This document shows, piece by piece, positions 59,680-64,000 of a stretch of DNA of 64,000 nt. The stretch is from Apostichopus japonicus (lineage: Eukaryota; Echinodermata; Holothuroidea; Aspidochirotida; Stichopodidae): assembly GCF_037975245.1 (NCBI RefSeq), contig NC_092576.1:19306111-19370110 (forward strand). Reading direction: 5' to 3'. Within the stretch, counting starts at the first letter, position 1, and each line of letters begins with the position of its first letter. The notes beneath the pieces were generated by a model that was given only the letters and a program-made list of their open reading frames with translations, was not told the DNA's origin and did not search any database. A program made the translations under genes and the position numbers.

Positions 59680-59841
59680 GCAGCTTCTTACGGCGACAAT
59701 CGCAAGCAGGTGAAACAGTCAAATACAAAGAAGAAAGGTGCAAATAACCATCTAATTATTGCAGACGACGAAGTCAAATTCTTGCTAGATAAATGGGATA
59801 TGTATACCTTAAATCAGTGTTTAAATGTAAAGGTGAAATAA
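59680..59841 (+). CDS. Possible exon or 3'-terminal ORF, 53 codons
   Basis: The open frame after a T-rich tract and ctag/cag acceptors reads SYGDNRKQVKQSNTKKKG, then a segment HLIIADDEVKFLLDKWDMYT, ending in TAA. The charged composition is protein-like. No family recognised and no start codon, so if real it is an internal or last exon. Confidence 0.25.
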   Translation, partial: AASYGDNRKQVKQSNTKKKGANNHLIIADDEVKFLLDKWDMYTLNQCLNVKVK

Positions 59842-60908
59842 CGGGATCATGTTGATTTTGTCATTTCTGCGATACAGTCAGTACGCGCGGTATTGAAGTA
59901 TAACCTAACGTTAGCTCTTACGTTGTTAGGCTAGGTAAGGCCAGATCGTTTCCCTGATGTAGTCAATTCGCTGTACTGGCTATGAGATAGTATAGGCTAG
60001 TATTTGTATAGTAAGTACCTTCACTTCCGTACTAAGTCTAGACCTAAGTAAGTATATGCCTACTCTGTGTGTCGTACTCAAAGCAAGACCTTCCCTAATA
60101 AACGGCCGTTTCTAGTGACTACTTCTACCTAATGCAAGTAATTGTGGTGTACGGTAACTTATGAGGGCACACCTAATCAAAGCCACACATAAAAAATTAT
60201 AGTGAAATTATACATAGGGCTAGACTTCTTTCCGCTTAGGTCAGTACACTTTAGTCTAAGTGAATATTAGACCCTGTAGGCCTAGCTTGCCTTCGCTTTT
60301 AAAAGACTAGGCCTAGGCTCTACTAGTGGTCTACATGTTTGGGAAATTTCTAATAGTGATTGCCGACAGTGAAAGAAGAGTTTGCTTAAAATTGCAAGTG
60401 ATGCATTTATTGTAGTGGCCTAGATTAACCTCTGAGTGTAAAACTTACCCAGGCTAGGCTATAACCAATTAAACTATATTAGTAAGTTTAGGTTTTATGT
60501 ATTGATCATGTGAAATTCAATTAGAAAAATGATAATTTTGAACTATTCATTTATTAAAACCAGAAACTTGTGTATGGTTAATCTCAATCGGGACTATGCT
60601 TCAATGTTAATTGGTCAGAAATCAGTGCTTGAGGGAGGGGGTGGGGGAGACTTGTGTGTCAAACTTTAACGAGTTTTGGCTGAAATGTCAGTTAGTTAAG
60701 CTAGGCCTTCCCATGCAATGATATAGGGTTAGCCTAGGTCTAGTCACATATAAGATTTATCCACATGTAAAAATGAAACACCACATGACTAGGTCACAGC
60801 TTTGCACTATGTTGTAAGCCTCATGTTGTTCTCATTCTACAATTATACTACGCAGAGGTAGGTTTAGAAGCACTGTTAGTGAGGCAGATTATATTTTCAT
60901 ATTAGGCA

Positions 60909-61150
60909 CAGCATATCATGAGATTGGTGTAAATCTTAATAAACTGAACTGGCCATAGCAGGGACTCCTTATGGCTTTGATTTTCTGAACATTTAAAAGG
61001 GACACCTTTACAGTAAGGTATAATATGTTTCAATATAAAGCACATCATATCATGAAATTGGTGTAAATCTCAATAAACTGAACTGTCCATAACAGGATTC
61101 CTTATGGCATTGATTTTCTGAGCATTCAAAGAGGGACACATGTACAGTTT
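60909..61150 (+). repeat. Two tandem units of about 120 bp
   Basis: Copies at about 60909-61015 and 61042-61150 share catgagattggtgtaaatct, aataaactgaact, ccttatggc and gagggacac blocks. Confidence 0.75.
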
Positions 61151-62011
61151 TCATGGGAATAACTTTCGACAAAGTAAGTGGGCCTGACATTTCGATCCTA
61201 GCAGGATCTTCTACATAGGCTGAATGACAATTAACATAAACTGCAAGGGACAAAATGATTTTCTGCAGCTCTTACTTGTAATTGACAATATCATCCCTGG
61301 CTTCCTTAGTGTACACAAATTAAGAAAGGGGTGAATCTCTACATTATTTGGAGAAATAAGAAGTTGAGCGATGTCATCTTCTATTAAACCACAAATCTAT
61401 ATTGTTTTATATAATCACATAAATACACAGTCCCTGATTAATTCATATCGTTATGCTATTCATCACTCATGCACAACAAGTTGAGGCATGTGAAATAACC
61501 TTGGTACACAATGTCGATCAAAGGAGGTAAAGTGTTATAGTGTTAAAAGTGTTAAAGTTTATCATACCGCATGCAGCTTCTTGTTGCTCATTATAATATC
61601 TTCTTGATTAAAACAGTGTAATCACATTTAAATGTAAGCATATCAAATTTTGCAAAATATTTTGAAATCCAGTGACTGTTCCGTTACTTAATATATTGAT
61701 ACATGGCAAACTAATGTTTAATACATTTATAGAGGTAGTGTAACACATGATCAATACGTTAGTGATTCGACTGTACTGAGCCAATTGGTTCGAACATTGT
61801 TTAGTTTGTGGCAGTTGTCGTTACATGTGGTAATTATATACAGGTGTCTAGTGGTCAAACGATCAAAGTCTCCGCTACTTTCACATGAATGTAATGTAAT
61901 GTACAACATTTTCCGTCGGATTTCTAAGTTTAAGACAACGAAAATAACCATACAACCATGAAAGACGACCAAGGTAAATGATTATGTAATTAATCTTTCT
62001 TTATTTTCAGT

Positions 62012-62344
62012 ACTACAAGATAATGAAAGGCGCAGATATGTGTAAACAAAATCGTGAAGAGAATTTGGATTAATGTAATATAAGTGTTGAAAAATCGTGG
62101 ATATTTGCGGAAATCTCACAATATTAGTACAGAAAACCGAATGAATTTAGTTAGATATTTCAGATATAAAATGAACAGATAAACTAAATGAAAATATATT
62201 AAACGGCATTAAATGTCCTGCGATATAATACAATGTGATATTGGAACCTAGTTGGCACACAGCAGATCTACCCAAAGCCATAGTTGGTTGTTAAAGTGAG
62301 AGTGACTTCGGAAATACTTTAACTGTATTTACTTTGTAAATAAA
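62012..62344 (+). CDS. Possible terminal exon with polyadenylation signal
   Basis: A strong acceptor (tctttctttattttcag) precedes YYKIMKGADMCKQNREENLD and a TAA stop (62012-62073). An AATAAA at 62339-62344 follows. No upstream exons can be named. Speculative. Confidence 0.25.
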
Positions 62345-64000
62345 GATAAATTGAAAGATGCTGCCAAGAGAAGTATTACCGGATATCCTGTATTTAGTTT
62401 ATGAAGCTATATGGCCGTTAAGTTCCTTTGCAACGATAACAGCATATGAAATTGTCATGTAAAATGCCATCAATGAATGCAGCAACTATTTGTTTAGACA
62501 ATCTTCAGTATTATAAAAACATATAACTAATGCAATGTACAGGCATATTTAAGATTAATATCGATAATGTTATAAAACGATGAGTAGAAAATGGTAAACT
62601 GATCATATATTTGACGTAAAAACAAGAGTTTTGATTGTTACTGAAGTGTTTTTTCGGAGACCTAGGATTTTAATAATTGGCTAGTAATAATAAATACAAT
62701 GTTATGAGGGCTCCTGATCAGCTTAAGATTACACAATCACGTCGTAATCCTGCATTTCTGTTAGATAGCAGTTGAGAAGTTGATGACACATCATGTAATC
62801 CTCCTGAAAAAAAAGATAATAAAGGATGAAATACCAGGTGTCTTATTAAAATGAAAAGTTTGAAATGCTAAACAAAATTAGAACAACAGGGATAACTACA
62901 TAGTATCGACTATACATGTTCCAAGCTGTCACCATCAATGACCGATTCTGTAATACAGTGATCTCGGAAACTGTTGATTTAATGGGGAAAGAAGAAATTA
63001 CGAACTTTGCATTGACGCAAAGCAGTTACTGCGTGCACTATTAAAAGTTGAGCAGAACGTTTTAAAAATTATACTTTCTCAACTGCAGTTGGCTAATGGG
63101 TTTACCCAACGTTTTGTTAATTCATATAATTACATTTAACCAACAACCATAAACTAGTTGGGGAACATGTAACTATATATATATACATATATATGTACAT
63201 GGGGTTTGTTGGGAAACCTTTGCCAATATTTGGTAAAGGCCAAAGATGAACTTACCAGAAATATCAAACTGGAAGATATGAGTAAAAAGTATGGAAAATT
63301 GAGAGGATTGATTAAAAGTAACTGAGTAAAACCTGTCAGCACAAGAAAAATAAGGATATAATTATGTGAAAGCGTAATGCCACAACAACAGGGAACATTA
63401 TTTGTATGCCTTTGTATTGGAACCTTCACATATTGGCTGTCAGGGAATTTTAATTTAATATTCCAAGCACATTTTTAGTGGAATGTATGCATGTACAATT
63501 ACCGGTTGCTTTAATAATATTGTAATACCAGCTGTTGTATTTATCAATATTAACTTGTTAATTTTACATCTTCTGATGTACAATGCTTTAGTTACATTTA
63601 ATGTAAAGACAACTGTACACTTATGAATAAACTTTGTATGGTCCACATCGTTTATCTATGAGAAAATGACTTTTTTCGTATTATATTAGCTTCTATTTAC
63701 ATCATTGTTTGACATAACTATCAGCACAAAGTCCACACTAAGTCTTGACAAACAAAGTCGGAGCCAATTAGTATCAGTAAGCACCAAAACTTGGAATAAG
63801 TAAAGTGGATATTCTCAAGAAATTGCAAAGTCAATGTTTAACGAATACGAGGCTTTCTAAAATTTATTTGAACAATTCCCTCCACATAAATCAATATAAC
63901 TTTTAATATTAGATTTAACAAACTATAACATAAACAGAATTCTTGTCATAAAAACACTGGTGTTATTGTGATGTACCACAATGCGATGGTGTATGCCAGA
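62345..64000 (+). other. No gene recognised
   Basis: AT-rich, with a short (AT/TATATAC) microsatellite near 63173-63197. I see no exon or repeat family. Confidence 0.5.

Noticed and set aside
1-64000. CRISPR arrays, operons, bacterial promoters or terminators
   Set aside because: No evenly spaced repeat-spacer pattern or polycistronic gene layout; introns and LINEs show a eukaryotic genome.

Overview
This is eukaryotic genomic DNA: AT-rich, intron-containing, full of microsatellites and non-LTR retrotransposons, with no operons or bacterial gene layout. Repeat types and the kinds of receptor and kinase genes point to a marine invertebrate deuterostome, perhaps an echinoderm such as a sea cucumber. 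That assignment is an inference and weak. Most annotated content is repeats; host genes are few and exon-sized.

Left end (1-1933): the 3' tail of an LTR retrotransposon, with a polypurine tract followed by an 829-bp TG...CA long terminal repeat. It abuts a giant inverted repeat whose arms, 1934-11423 and 13504-23030, are about 9.5 kb each and nearly identical. They flank a 2.08-kb spacer (11424-13503). Each arm holds, mirrored: a tandem duplication with an inserted LINE 3' end, a CGTTACGG minisatellite, a dead jockey/CR1-type LINE, a candidate first exon of a secreted or membrane protein, an 0.83-kb terminal-inverted-repeat element, a degenerate GATATC satellite, an element whose head is the 5' end of U2 snRNA, and a GCGC-rich hairpin module that recurs elsewhere.

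Middle (23.0-48.4 kb): one exon of a CD225/dispanin membrane protein, several MITE- and SINE-like repeats including a second, diverged U2-headed copy (27.7 kb), and a multi-exon minus-strand gene (35986-41189). I assembled that gene from nine phase-compatible exons. It encodes a tyrosine-kinase-like domain whose VAIK, HRD and DFG motifs are all destroyed, so it is a pseudokinase. A 1.2-kb hAT-like element with exact 8-bp target duplications (45.0-46.2 kb) carries a nested TTAA-flanked element.

Right (48.4-64 kb): an apparently intact two-ORF LINE of the CR1/L2 group (48.7-53.2 kb) sits inside an AT-rich tract and is flanked by about 175-bp near-identical direct repeats. Its ORF2 has no usable AUG. 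It lies in the -1 frame of ORF1, and a perfect TTTAAAC slippery heptamer directly precedes the ORF1 stop codon, which suggests ORF1-ORF2 expression by programmed -1 frameshifting. Then come 1.5 kb of an ATATCATT-type 8-mer satellite, a class A GPCR reading frame interrupted by one frameshift (57052-58112), and about 6 kb of mostly non-coding sequence with short tandem repeats and two weak exon candidates.
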